Assembly (NCBI GenBank): GCA_910579105.1
Contig: CAJTRT010000005.1
Coordinates: 12,815 to 76,814, forward strand
Direction: 5' to 3'
Length of the DNA: 64,000 bases
Origin: an uncultured Muribaculaceae bacterium
GTDB lineage: Bacteria; Bacteroidota; Bacteroidia; Bacteroidales; Muribaculaceae
Shown here: in pieces, positions 7,859-16,593 of the stretch
Layout of the letters: each line of letters starts with the position of its first letter
How positions within the stretch are numbered: the first letter of the stretch is position 1
Position numbers and translations under genes: made by a program
Notes under the pieces: model-generated
Seen by the model: only the letters and a program-made list of their open reading frames with translations
Databases searched by the model: none
Told to the model about the DNA's origin: nothing

Positions 7859-8818
7859 CTATTCGCACATATTATATTTGCCGACTGGCTGACCCCTGTA
7901 AGGCTCTACGTGGATGTTGGCGGCGAGCCCGTCGCCAAACCTCTGCCGGAGACGGTGCTCGACGTCGGACGCTATGCCATGGCCGCGGTCTACGGTTATC
8001 TCCGGTGAAACCTTGATATGAAAATCGACGAACATACGGTTGCCGCTTTGGCGGGAGGCGAAGCGGTGGAACGCTTCCACCCCGGGAGTCGTACCGATGA
8101 CGCTGTACATTTCTTTGACAGTCTCTTTTGGCAGTGACACTTCCAGCAGCTCCTGGATGGCCGGCTTGCCGAGTTGCACGGCCACAATGGCGATAAACAC
8201 ACTGACCACCATAGCGGCTATCGGATCGAGGACCCTCCAATGCGGACCAAGAAACATCGCGCCTCCGACGCCAGCCATGGTAGCGAGCGATGATAAAGCG
8301 TCGCTGCGGTGGTGCCATGCGTTGGCCACCACTACCGCTGAGCCTATGCGCTCCCCGGCACGGCGGGTATAACGGTAAAGCCATTCTTTGGAGACGATTG
8401 ACACTACGCACATTCCGAGAGCCAGGTAGGTCGGGCTTGGAATCTCGGCTCCGTGGAGCGCTCCCCATGTTTTCTCCGCGCCGTCGACGAAAAACATAAC
8501 CGCCACCGCGGCGAGAATCAATGACAGCAGCATGGTTGCGAATGTCTCATACTTGCCGTGGCCGTACTGGTATCGCTCGTCGGCCTTCCGCCGGGAGATG
8601 CCGATGAAAACAATCACGATAATGTCTGACACGAAGTCCGAGAATGAGTGAACTCCGTCGGCCACCATCGCGGCAGAACGTCCGAACACGCCAGCGAGCA
8701 CCTTGGCCACACCTAGCAGCGCGTTTATCCAGAACCCAACCCAGGTGACATGGCGGGCGACGCGCACCACTTGCGCGTCGTCGGTCATGGTGTTTGACAT
8801 ATCCTTGTGGGCGGCCAT
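7859..8818 (-). CDS. Cation diffusion facilitator (CDF) family transporter
   Basis: 319 residues, six predicted membrane helices and a C-terminal cytoplasmic domain, the standard CDF layout. Metal-binding residues are visible in helix 2 (DGVHSFSDFVSD) and helix 5 (AWHHRSDALSS). The family exports divalent metals such as Zn2+, Fe2+ or Mn2+ from the cytoplasm by proton antiport; the metal here is not determinable. It is last in a minus-strand run after the aminotransferase and HAD genes, 20 bp behind the latter. An internal Met at residue 7 is an alternative start. Confidence 0.92.
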   Translation of the reverse strand: MAAHKDMSNTMTDDAQVVRVARHVTWVGFWINALLGVAKVLAGVFGRSAAMVADGVHSFSDFVSDIIVIVFIGISRRKADERYQYGHGKYETFATMLLSLILAAVAVMFFVDGAEKTWGALHGAEIPSPTYLALGMCVVSIVSKEWLYRYTRRAGERIGSAVVVANAWHHRSDALSSLATMAGVGGAMFLGPHWRVLDPIAAMVVSVFIAIVAVQLGKPAIQELLEVSLPKETVKEMYSVIGTTPGVEAFHRFASRQSGNRMFVDFHIKVSPEITVDRGHGIASDVEHRLRQRFGDGLAANIHVEPYRGQPVGKYNMCE

Positions 8819-8838
8819 ATTCTGGAGGTTGATGGTTG

Positions 8839-9492
8839 TTATATAATGTCAAGTAATTCGCCGAGAGAGTCGATGGTCTCTGACGCGCGGAACTCCGGGG
8901 CGACTTCAATATCCTGGCGGTGGACATTCACTCCGCCAACGTCGTTGAGGCGGATTGTGCGCCATCCGAGCAGGTTGGGGTGACGGAAGTCTTTCGCCGG
9001 ATTGTCGCCGACATAGACCCTTTCCGTTTCAGCCGGATTCCGCTCGGCTGCCAGCAGGAAGGGGAGGGGATGGTTCTTGTCGGCTCCCGTCTCGCCGGAT
9101 ATTATTATGTTCTGAGGAGAAAAATATCGGTTCAGACCCAAAGCGTTGATCTTCCCTCGCTGGGTAGCGGCTCTCCCGTCTGTGACAAGCGCCAGGGTAT
9201 GTCCCCTGCGACGCAGCTCGTCAAGCACCTTCTCCGATTCGCCGGGCAATGACAGCACCGGAGTGTGGTGGCGGTAGGCGTCGAGCAAGTCGGCGATAGT
9301 CAGTCCTCCGGCGGCTTCGGCGAGGCGGTCGAACCCCTCCGCGGTGATGGCCGCGTCATGCAGTATCGCCAGAGCCTCTCCCAAAGTGATTTTACCTGTC
9401 GCGGCGGCCCTCCGTGCCACAGCCTCGCAGCCTGAGGCCACGAATTCCTTTTCCTTATATAAAGTATCGTCGAGGTCGAAAGCTATCAGCAT
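8839..9492 (-). CDS. HAD superfamily hydrolase
   Basis: 217 residues. It starts directly with the HAD nucleophile motif FDLDDTLY (residues 5-12); motif II is VTDGRA, motif III the Lys near RGKINALGLNRYF, and motif IV VGDNPAKDF. The inserted helical cap places it among the phosphoglycolate phosphatase-like or pyrimidine-nucleotidase-like HADs. It dephosphorylates some small phosphorylated metabolite; the substrate cannot be read from sequence. It sits 29 bp after the DegT-family aminotransferase and probably shares its transcript, which hints at, but does not prove, a sugar-phosphate substrate. Confidence 0.88.
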   Translation of the reverse strand: MLIAFDLDDTLYKEKEFVASGCEAVARRAAATGKITLGEALAILHDAAITAEGFDRLAEAAGGLTIADLLDAYRHHTPVLSLPGESEKVLDELRRRGHTLALVTDGRAATQRGKINALGLNRYFSPQNIIISGETGADKNHPLPFLLAAERNPAETERVYVGDNPAKDFRHPNLLGWRTIRLNDVGGVNVHRQDIEVAPEFRASETIDSLGELLDII

Positions 9493-9521
9493 GGCATTGA
9501 ATCCGTTTGTATGTCGCTGTC

Positions 9522-10643
9522 TCAGAGAATCTCTTTAAGCGCCGCGCATACATGGGCCACCTCGTCGTCGGTCAATGACGAACCACTCGGCAGGCACAAA
9601 CCGCGGGAGAAAATCTCCTCTGAACAGCCGCCACCATAAAACGGGGCGTCGGAGTAAACCGGCTGCATATGCATCGGCCGCCATATCAGGCGCGTCTCGA
9701 TTCCCTTTTCAAGTAACAACATCCTTGCCTGGTCGGGAGTTCTGGCTATTTTGGCCGGATCAAGCGATATTGTGGATAACCAGAAGTTTGAGTCAAAGTC
9801 AGGCGCCGGATTGGAATGGACTGTCACGCCGTCGATTCCGGCAAGCTCGCGGGCATATATGGCGTGGATTCCGCGGCGGCGCTCCACTCTCCATGGCAGT
9901 TCCTCGATCTGGGCACACCCGATGGCGGCCGACACGTTGCTGAGGCGGTAGTTGTAGCCGATCACGGTATGGTAGTAGTAGGGTCTGTCTTCCCTGGCCT
10001 GGGTGGCGAGAAACCGCACGCGCTTTGCCTCTTCCGGTCCGGGGCACACCAATGCTCCTCCGCCGGAGGTGGTTATGATTTTGTTGCCGTTGAAACTGAG
10101 AGCACCGTAAAGCCCGAGAGTGCCGCACTTGCGGCCTTTGTAGGCGGACCCGAGAGCTTCGGCGGCATCTTCGACAACGGGAATACCGTATCGGGCTGCC
10201 ACGGCGTTTATCTCGTCCATCATCGCCGGCATGCCGTAGAGATGGACGGCCACTATGGCGGCGGGGTAGCGCCCGGTCAGGCGGTGGCGGTCCGCTATCG
10301 CTTCCTCGAGAATCTCAGGAGACAGGTTCCAGGTCCGAGGCTCGCTGTCGACAAACACCGGCTTGGCACCGAGATATACCACCGGGTTGCAGCTCGCCGA
10401 GAACGTCAGTGACTGGCATATGACCTCGTCACCTGCCTTCACTCCGGCCATGACGAGCCCCAGGTGGATAGCAGCGGTTCCAGCGGAGAGAGCCGCGCAC
10501 TCTCCCTTGCCGAGGAAGGACCCGAGACGGCGCTCAAACTCGTCGACCCATGGCCCGAGCGGCGTGATCCACGTTGACTCGACCGCCTGGTCGACGTATT
10601 CCTTTTCATTTCCCGCCAGATGCGGTACCGAGAGCTTGATCAT
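9522..10643 (-). CDS. DegT/DnrJ/EryC1/StrS family PLP-dependent sugar aminotransferase
   Basis: 373 residues from the chosen start. Fold-type I aminotransferase that converts a keto-sugar nucleotide to an amino sugar. The PLP-binding lysine is Lys188 in SFNGNKIITTSGGG, and EDAAEALGS carries the cofactor-binding Asp. The substrate is probably a UDP-4-keto-6-deoxy sugar, as in PglE-like enzymes, but no sugar pathway genes adjoin it. An ATG at 10685 would extend the protein by 14 residues; that stretch contains a -7-like box (CGAAGTTA at 10673-10680 on the plus strand) and is not conserved in character, so the ATG at 10643 is preferred. Confidence 0.9.
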   Translation of the reverse strand: MIKLSVPHLAGNEKEYVDQAVESTWITPLGPWVDEFERRLGSFLGKGECAALSAGTAAIHLGLVMAGVKAGDEVICQSLTFSASCNPVVYLGAKPVFVDSEPRTWNLSPEILEEAIADRHRLTGRYPAAIVAVHLYGMPAMMDEINAVAARYGIPVVEDAAEALGSAYKGRKCGTLGLYGALSFNGNKIITTSGGGALVCPGPEEAKRVRFLATQAREDRPYYYHTVIGYNYRLSNVSAAIGCAQIEELPWRVERRRGIHAIYARELAGIDGVTVHSNPAPDFDSNFWLSTISLDPAKIARTPDQARMLLLEKGIETRLIWRPMHMQPVYSDAPFYGGGCSEEIFSRGLCLPSGSSLTDDEVAHVCAALKEIL

Positions 10644-10732
10644 AGAATTGGTGAGTCTCTGATTTGGTATCGCGAAGTTAAGCAATTTATCGGGATAATC
10701 TTCGTTATTATTAGTGATACACCCTTATTTAA

Positions 10733-13162
10733 ATGATGAATTTCTTCCTACGATATACGGCCTTCCTTGTCGCGCTGCTGTTAAGTTGCGCCATGACAGC
10801 CTTTTGCCAGGTTAAAATCCACGGCAAGGTAATCGACCAGGAAAGCCAGCCGCTCGAATTTGTCACAATCAGGGTGGCTGGCACCGCCCTCGGCACGACC
10901 TCGGGCCTCGACGGCACATTCAAGCTATCGGCGCCCCCGGCCGATACCATAACGGTGGTGTTCACCTGCATAGGCTACGAGGAACTGCGCCGCCAGCTCA
11001 TAGACCCCAAGGGGGATCTGGCCCTTAACGTGCGCATGCTCCCCAAGGACCATACGCTCACTGAAATCGAAGTCACGGACTTCCGCAAGCAGACCACCCA
11101 GATGCAGGGTATAGACAAGGAGAGCTACCGGCTTGCCGCCGATGCGACCGGCGGTTCAATAGAATCGCTCCTGACCACTATGGCCGGGGTCAACTCAAAC
11201 AACGAGATGTCAAGCCAATATTCCGTCAGAGGCGGCACATACGACGAGAACTGCGTGTATATCAACGGGGTGGAGGTGTACCGCCCCCAGCTGATAAGCT
11301 CCGGCCAGCAGGAAGGACTCAGCATAATCAACCCCAATATGGTGGGCGCAATCGGGTTCTCTACCGGCGGTTTCGGCGTTGAGTACGGCGACAAGATGTC
11401 GTCGGCCCTCGACATAACCTACCGCGAACCCGAATCGCTCGAAGGGGCGCTCTCACTCAGCCTTATGGGAGTATCCGCTTCGCTGGGACAGTCGGTGAAG
11501 AAGTTCTCCCAGCTTCACGGCATACGCTACAAGCGCAACTCCTCAATGCTCGGGTCGCTTGAAAGCAAGGGAGAGTACGACCCGAATTTCTTCGACTATC
11601 AGACACATCTCACATTCAAGTTCAACAACAAGTGGAAGGCGTCGTTTCTTGGCAACATAGCGGTCAACAACTACAAGTTCACCCCCGTGAGCCGCGAGAC
11701 GAATTTCGGCACCTCCACCGACGCCAAGAAGTTCAAGGTATATTTCGACGGCATGGAGAAGGACCGCTTCGAGACCTATTTCGGCGCCTTGAACCTGAAC
11801 TACCGCCACAACCGCTCCACGGAGTTCACGCTCCTGGCATCAGGCTACCTCACGAACGAGCTTGTGGCTTATGACATTTCAGGAGAATACTGGCTCGACC
11901 AGGCCGGCACCACCGGCTCTGGAAACCCGGATAACGCCGTGGGCGGAGAGCTGGGTGTGGGACGCTACCACGAGCACGCCCGCAACAGGCTGAAGATAGG
12001 TGTGTTCGGCATAGGCCTTTCCGGGCATACATCCATAAAGAACAACAACCTGACTTACGGAGTGAACTTCAACAGGCAGACGATAATGGAACGCACCCGC
12101 GAATGGGAGCTTCGCGACTCCGCTGGCTTCACCCTCCCGTCGGACGGCCAGAACATAAAGATGATCTACAATCTGACCTCCAACCACGACCTGTCGACCA
12201 CCAGGTTGGCTTTTTACGTTGCGGATTCGTATAAATTGAAGACATCGCTCGGCTTTTTCGCCTTCAACGCCGGGCTGCGCTTCTCCTACTGGGATTTCAA
12301 CCGGGAGTTCCTGGTTTCGCCGAGAGCCAACGTGGCTTTCGTGCCGGAGCGCAACAACGCGTGGACTTTCCGGTTCGCCACGGGGCTTTACTACCAGCAG
12401 CCATTCTACAAGGAATTCCGTCAGCCGGTAACGGACGAGTTCGGCAACAACCACATACGGCTCAACAGCGATATAAAATCGCAGCAGAGCCTCCACTTCA
12501 TCCTCGGCACGGATTACACGTTCCGCATGTTCGACCGCCCGTTCAAGCTGTCGGGCGAGGCTTATTACAAGAAACTCAACAAGCTGATACCTTATGAAAT
12601 AGACAACCTGAAAGTGGTATACCAGGGGGAGAACCTGACCGACGGGTATACCGCCGGCCTCGACATGAAGCTCTTCGGGCAGTTCGTCCCCGGCACTGAC
12701 TCCTGGATAAGTTTCTCGCTGATGAAGACGGGCGAGAACCTCAACGGGGTGACAGTGCCTCGCCCGACCGACCAGCGCTATTCGGTAGCGGTGTTCTTCA
12801 CCGACTATTTCCCCAAGTTCCCCAAGCTGAAATTCTCCCTCCGAGGCATCTTCTCCGACGGCCTCCCCACCACCGCGCCCCACTCGTCGCGCGACAAGGG
12901 ATATTTCCGCGCCCCAGCTTACAAGCGCCTCGACATCGGCCTGCAATACGCCCTGCTGTCGCCACCGGCCGACCACCAGACACCGACCGGCATCCGCAAG
13001 TGGATCAAAAGCATATGGCTCGGAGTGGACGCGTTCAACATACTCGACATATCCAACGTGTCAAGTTATTACTGGGTTACCGACGTTAACCGCATCCAGT
13101 ACGCAGTGCCCAACTATCTTACCCGGCGGCAGTTTAACGTGCGTCTGTCGGTTGACTTCTAA
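10733..13162 (+). CDS. TonB-dependent outer-membrane receptor
   Basis: 809 residues. Signal peptide (FLVALLLSCAMTAFCQ), then a carboxypeptidase-regulatory-like domain (about 26-110, VKIHGKVIDQESQPLEFVTI), the plug (about 130-240, including SSQYSVRGGTYDENCVYINGVEVYR cut here for length as SSQYSVRGGTYDEN), and a beta-barrel ending in NVRLSVDF with the terminal aromatic residue. It is shorter than SusC proteins and no SusD follows, so it is not a typical glycan-uptake pair; an iron-chelate, cobalamin or peptide ligand is possible. It is divergent from the aminotransferase gene. Its end overlaps the region just before the DUF6155 gene, suggesting coupling. Confidence 0.92.
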   Translation: MMNFFLRYTAFLVALLLSCAMTAFCQVKIHGKVIDQESQPLEFVTIRVAGTALGTTSGLDGTFKLSAPPADTITVVFTCIGYEELRRQLIDPKGDLALNVRMLPKDHTLTEIEVTDFRKQTTQMQGIDKESYRLAADATGGSIESLLTTMAGVNSNNEMSSQYSVRGGTYDENCVYINGVEVYRPQLISSGQQEGLSIINPNMVGAIGFSTGGFGVEYGDKMSSALDITYREPESLEGALSLSLMGVSASLGQSVKKFSQLHGIRYKRNSSMLGSLESKGEYDPNFFDYQTHLTFKFNNKWKASFLGNIAVNNYKFTPVSRETNFGTSTDAKKFKVYFDGMEKDRFETYFGALNLNYRHNRSTEFTLLASGYLTNELVAYDISGEYWLDQAGTTGSGNPDNAVGGELGVGRYHEHARNRLKIGVFGIGLSGHTSIKNNNLTYGVNFNRQTIMERTREWELRDSAGFTLPSDGQNIKMIYNLTSNHDLSTTRLAFYVADSYKLKTSLGFFAFNAGLRFSYWDFNREFLVSPRANVAFVPERNNAWTFRFATGLYYQQPFYKEFRQPVTDEFGNNHIRLNSDIKSQQSLHFILGTDYTFRMFDRPFKLSGEAYYKKLNKLIPYEIDNLKVVYQGENLTDGYTAGLDMKLFGQFVPGTDSWISFSLMKTGENLNGVTVPRPTDQRYSVAVFFTDYFPKFPKLKFSLRGIFSDGLPTTAPHSSRDKGYFRAPAYKRLDIGLQYALLSPPADHQTPTGIRKWIKSIWLGVDAFNILDISNVSSYYWVTDVNRIQYAVPNYLTRRQFNVRLSVDF

Positions 13163-13172
13163 TCCGGCCGGT

Positions 13173-13700
13173 ATGTCGAAAACACAATTCAAGAAGGAAA
13201 TCGCGTCGATGAGCCGGGAGCAGCTTGCCGGCCTATTGCTCGAAGCCTATGAGGCGAGGAAAGAGACAAGGGAATATTTCGAGTTCTTTCTCAATCCGGA
13301 TGTCGGCAAACTGTCGCAGAAATATGAGGCCGCGATCGCGAAAGAGTTCGCCCGCGTGAAGCGGCGTTACTGCCGGGCGCGCATGAGCAACGTGAAAGCC
13401 GCGCTCCGCGATTTCGCCTCGTTCCAGCCGGGCGACGAGCAAGTGCTCGACTTGTATCTTTGGACTATCCGGCATGCTATGGCTGCCGAGAAAAGGATCG
13501 ACTTTCCGGAAGCATTGATAAAGTCAGTGGCTGGAATCCTCGTGGCGGCCTTGAATTTCGCCGACAAAGCCCTTTTGGCCGACCGGGCGTTGGCGGCCAT
13601 CGACGCCATCCTTTCCGACACGGCAGCCGGAACGCTTTACTTCCGCCGCTCGCTCGCGGACTATCTGTCGGCGCGCAAGGCACGCCTCGACATCAGGTAA
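13173..13700 (+). CDS. DUF6155 family protein
   Basis: 175 residues from the ATG at 13173, an all-helical soluble protein without signal peptide, recognised as the DUF6155 family found in Bacteroidetes (MSKTQFKKEIASMSREQL at the start, YEARKETREYFEFFLNP in the first third). Function is unknown. An upstream TTG at 13152 in the same frame would overlap the receptor gene; the ATG is preferred because the family normally begins at this point. It lies 10 bp after the receptor stop and is probably co-transcribed with it. Confidence 0.8.
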   Translation: MSKTQFKKEIASMSREQLAGLLLEAYEARKETREYFEFFLNPDVGKLSQKYEAAIAKEFARVKRRYCRARMSNVKAALRDFASFQPGDEQVLDLYLWTIRHAMAAEKRIDFPEALIKSVAGILVAALNFADKALLADRALAAIDAILSDTAAGTLYFRRSLADYLSARKARLDIR

Positions 13701-13742
13701 CGGGCTCCACGCGAATGCCTTCCGCGAATTGGACCAGCCGGA

Positions 13743-13774
13743 TTTCGGTATATGGCGGGGATTTAGTAAATTTG
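13743..13774 (+). promoter_or_regulatory. Promoter for the porin gene
   Basis: TTTC (13743-13746), a 20-nt spacer and TAAATTTG (13767-13774). The -33 element has one mismatch. Predicted transcript start near 13781, 13 nt before the ATG at 13794. Confidence 0.6.
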
Positions 13775-13793
13775 TGGATTATTTCGGAAAAAG

Positions 13794-15791
13794 ATGCGCA
13801 AGCACGATATATTCAAACTCACAGTCCTGGCCGTCGTCCTCGCGACACTGACATTCCCGCCAGGAGCGGCCGGAAAGAAAACGGTCGTTGAGCCGTCGTT
13901 CGCCTGGGGCGTCGAGCCCCCGCTGGGCGACCGCCGGGAAGCGACAATCGACACTCTCTTCGAGAACTACTCCCAGCGCTTCGTGCCGCAGGAGGTGTCA
14001 AGCGCCTACGCCGCCACGGGAAACTACTGCGCCGAGGGCGTTACCCTGATCCACTTCGACAAGCCAGCCATAAGCGATTACATGTTCCGCGACCCGATAG
14101 CCCACTGGCTGCCATCGGAGAGAAAGGCGAAGTTCTACAACACCCGCATACCGATGACGCTGCTGAGCTACAATTTCGGCGGCGGCAAGGAAAACACCCA
14201 GGACCATCTTTCGGCTGTTTTTTCGGCCAATGCCAACAAGCGCGTCCAGGTCGGCGCCATGCTCGAATACCTGTATTCCAAGGGGTGCTACGATAACCAG
14301 GCGGCGAAAGACCTGACATGGGGCTTTTCCGGCTCATATATGGGGGAACGCGTCGAATTCCAGGGATATTACTTCCATTACAACCTCGTGAACAAGGAGA
14401 ACGGCGGCATCACCGACCCGCTTTACATCACCGACCCGGCGGAGGTGCAGGGTGGCGACAACTCCGTAAATCCCAAACAGATTCCCACATTCCTCACAGC
14501 GGCTCACAACAGAGTGCGCGGCGGAGAACTATATCTCAACACCCGTTACAAACTCGGATTTTTCGAAGAGGAGCAAGTCAACGACTCCACGGTAAAGCGC
14601 ACACTCGTGCCGGTGACCAGCTTCATCTGGACGTTGAAATACACTTTCTCGCGCCACAGGTTCATCTCGACGAATACCGAGGAGAACCAGGAGTTCTGGG
14701 ATAACACCTACTTCAACCCTTTCCAGACCAGCGATCTGTCGAGCTACTGGAACCTGCGCAACACCGTCGGCATAGCGCTTCTCGAAGGATTCAACAAATA
14801 CGCGAAAGCCGGCCTGACGGCCTTCATTACCCACGAGGCGCGCCATTACCAGATGGGCATACTCGCCCCGACGGAAAAAGACGGACCCTTCATTCCGGCG
14901 GGAGAGGAGGGATCTCTTCTCGCGGCCAACCCATATCCAGGGATGCGTACCAGCGAGAACGAGAACCTCCTGTGGGTAGGGGCGCGTATCGCCAAGCGCC
15001 AGGGACGCATACTCAACTACGATGTGATCGGCGAGCTTGGTCTCGTAGGTCCGGCTGCCGGCGAAGTCAAAGTCGACGGGGAAGTGACCACGCGCATACC
15101 GTTGTTCGGCGACACCGTAGCCGTCAGAGGTTTCGGGCGCTTCCACAACACGTCCGCTCCCTGGCTTATGAACCATTACCGGTCAAACCATTTCGTGTGG
15201 GACAACAGCTTCGGCAAGACAAGGTCGTTCAGGGCGGGCGGAGAGCTTGCAATACCCTGGACGCGGACGAATCTCACCATCGGTGTGGAGAATATCCAGA
15301 ACCAGCTGTTCTTCAACGAGCGGGCGCTCCCGGAGCAGTACGGCGGCAACGTGCAGGTGTTCTCGGCACAATTGAAGCAGGATTTCAAGTTCGGCCCCGT
15401 GCACTGGGACAACCTTGTGACATATCAGACCACATCGCTTGAAAGGGTGATCCCCCTGCCGAAACTGGCGGTGTTTTCAAACCTGTATGTGACATTCAAG
15501 GTGGCGACGCTCTTCGTCCAGCTCGGAGTGAACTGCGATTATTTCACCCGCTACAAGGCGCTCGGCTATCAGCCTGCCACGATGCAGTTCTACAACCAGC
15601 GCGACTATCTCGTTGGCAACTATCCGTTCATGAACGCATACATCAACTTCAAGTTATCCAAGACGCGCTTCTACGTCATGATGAGCCATATCAACCAGGG
15701 TCTGACAGGCGACAACTATTTCTCTATGCCGAATTACCCGATGAACCCCCGTAGATTCCAGCTCGGCCTGTCGGTAGATCTAACCAATTAG
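13794..15791 (+). CDS. Putative outer-membrane porin
   Basis: 665 residues with a signal peptide (LTVLAVVLATLTFPPGAAG) and alternating beta-strand patterns with many aromatic residues to the end (FQLGLSVDLTN), as in an outer-membrane barrel. The layout and motifs such as YNTRIPMTLLSYNFGGGKEN and LPEQYGGNVQVFSAQLKQ fit the Bacteroidetes 'putative porin' family, which is near-universal in this group. Solute specificity is unknown. It has its own promoter and is followed at 13 bp by a solute-binding-domain gene, so the envelope genes to 18.9 kb may form one transcript. Confidence 0.83.
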   Translation: MRKHDIFKLTVLAVVLATLTFPPGAAGKKTVVEPSFAWGVEPPLGDRREATIDTLFENYSQRFVPQEVSSAYAATGNYCAEGVTLIHFDKPAISDYMFRDPIAHWLPSERKAKFYNTRIPMTLLSYNFGGGKENTQDHLSAVFSANANKRVQVGAMLEYLYSKGCYDNQAAKDLTWGFSGSYMGERVEFQGYYFHYNLVNKENGGITDPLYITDPAEVQGGDNSVNPKQIPTFLTAAHNRVRGGELYLNTRYKLGFFEEEQVNDSTVKRTLVPVTSFIWTLKYTFSRHRFISTNTEENQEFWDNTYFNPFQTSDLSSYWNLRNTVGIALLEGFNKYAKAGLTAFITHEARHYQMGILAPTEKDGPFIPAGEEGSLLAANPYPGMRTSENENLLWVGARIAKRQGRILNYDVIGELGLVGPAAGEVKVDGEVTTRIPLFGDTVAVRGFGRFHNTSAPWLMNHYRSNHFVWDNSFGKTRSFRAGGELAIPWTRTNLTIGVENIQNQLFFNERALPEQYGGNVQVFSAQLKQDFKFGPVHWDNLVTYQTTSLERVIPLPKLAVFSNLYVTFKVATLFVQLGVNCDYFTRYKALGYQPATMQFYNQRDYLVGNYPFMNAYINFKLSKTRFYVMMSHINQGLTGDNYFSMPNYPMNPRRFQLGLSVDLTN

Positions 15792-15804
15792 CCTCTCCCC
15801 AGCA

Positions 15805-16590
15805 ATGTTCAAGCGATTACAACCGCAACGCGGCCAACTTGCGCTCAGCCTCCTGCTACTTGTGGGAGCGCTGTTCCTGATGATTTCAGTCAGGCAGTGT
15901 TCCGCGCCCGGTCTGCCTCCGCGCCACGAAGACATCGCCGGGGGTGACACTATAAATGTCGCCATCGAGCTTTCTCCTATGGGTGTCAGCCTGGCAGGAG
16001 ACACACTCGCGGGGGTGTATTACGATATGGTGCGGGAAGTATGCCGTCGCCACGGAATCAACGTCCGCTTCCACCCTTTCACACTCCTTTCCACCGCCCT
16101 CGAGGGGCTTGCCGAGGGGAAATACCAGCTCGTTGTATCCGACATACCTGCGACTGCCGATATGAAAGAGCGCTTCATATTCACCGATCCTGTCGAAGTA
16201 GACAGAATGGTGCTCGCGCAACTGGCCGACAGCGCGGGCAATATACCGATCAGAACCCAGGTCGAACTCGCGGGGAAAGAGATATACCTTCCGAAGGGCT
16301 CTCCGGCGTTAAGCCGCATGCGTTCGCTGTCGAGGGAGATCGGCGACACCATAATTGTGCGGCAGGATTCTCTCTACTCCTCTGAGCAGCTACTGATACT
16401 TGTGGCCAACGGCGAGCGACCGAACGCCGCGGTGTCGCTCGCCGTCGTGCTGGCAATGAGCAGAATGTTCCCGAATCTCGATTTCTCGCTCGGCCTTTCA
16501 TTCAACCAGTTCCATTCCTGGGCCCTGAACCCGAAAGATTCGCTATTGCGCGACTCTCTGTCGGTATGGCTTGGAGAACTCAACAGATAA
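15805..16590 (+). CDS. Membrane-anchored solute-binding (SBP_bac_3) domain protein, MltF-N-like
   Basis: 261 residues: one N-terminal membrane helix (LALSLLLLVGALFLMISV), then a family-3 solute-binding fold (INVAIELSPMGVSL, GVYYDMVREVCRRHGINV, QLVVSDIPATADMKERFIFTDPV). The end (FNQFHSWALNPKDSLL, then a WL helix) resembles the point at which MltF-type lytic transglycosylases pass from regulatory domain to catalytic SLT domain, but here the protein stops. No ABC permease or ATPase adjoins. It is 3 bp before the type IX cargo gene; a separate SLT-domain protein follows that gene. Envelope sensor or transglycosylase partner is an inference. Confidence 0.75.
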   Translation: MFKRLQPQRGQLALSLLLLVGALFLMISVRQCSAPGLPPRHEDIAGGDTINVAIELSPMGVSLAGDTLAGVYYDMVREVCRRHGINVRFHPFTLLSTALEGLAEGKYQLVVSDIPATADMKERFIFTDPVEVDRMVLAQLADSAGNIPIRTQVELAGKEIYLPKGSPALSRMRSLSREIGDTIIVRQDSLYSSEQLLILVANGERPNAAVSLAVVLAMSRMFPNLDFSLGLSFNQFHSWALNPKDSLLRDSLSVWLGELNR

Positions 16591-16593
16591 CAT

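Noticed and set aside
11879..12976. Long open frame of 365 codons on the minus strand opposite the TonB receptor
   Set aside because: Composition is that of a shadow of the plus-strand gene; the receptor frame is conserved and full length.
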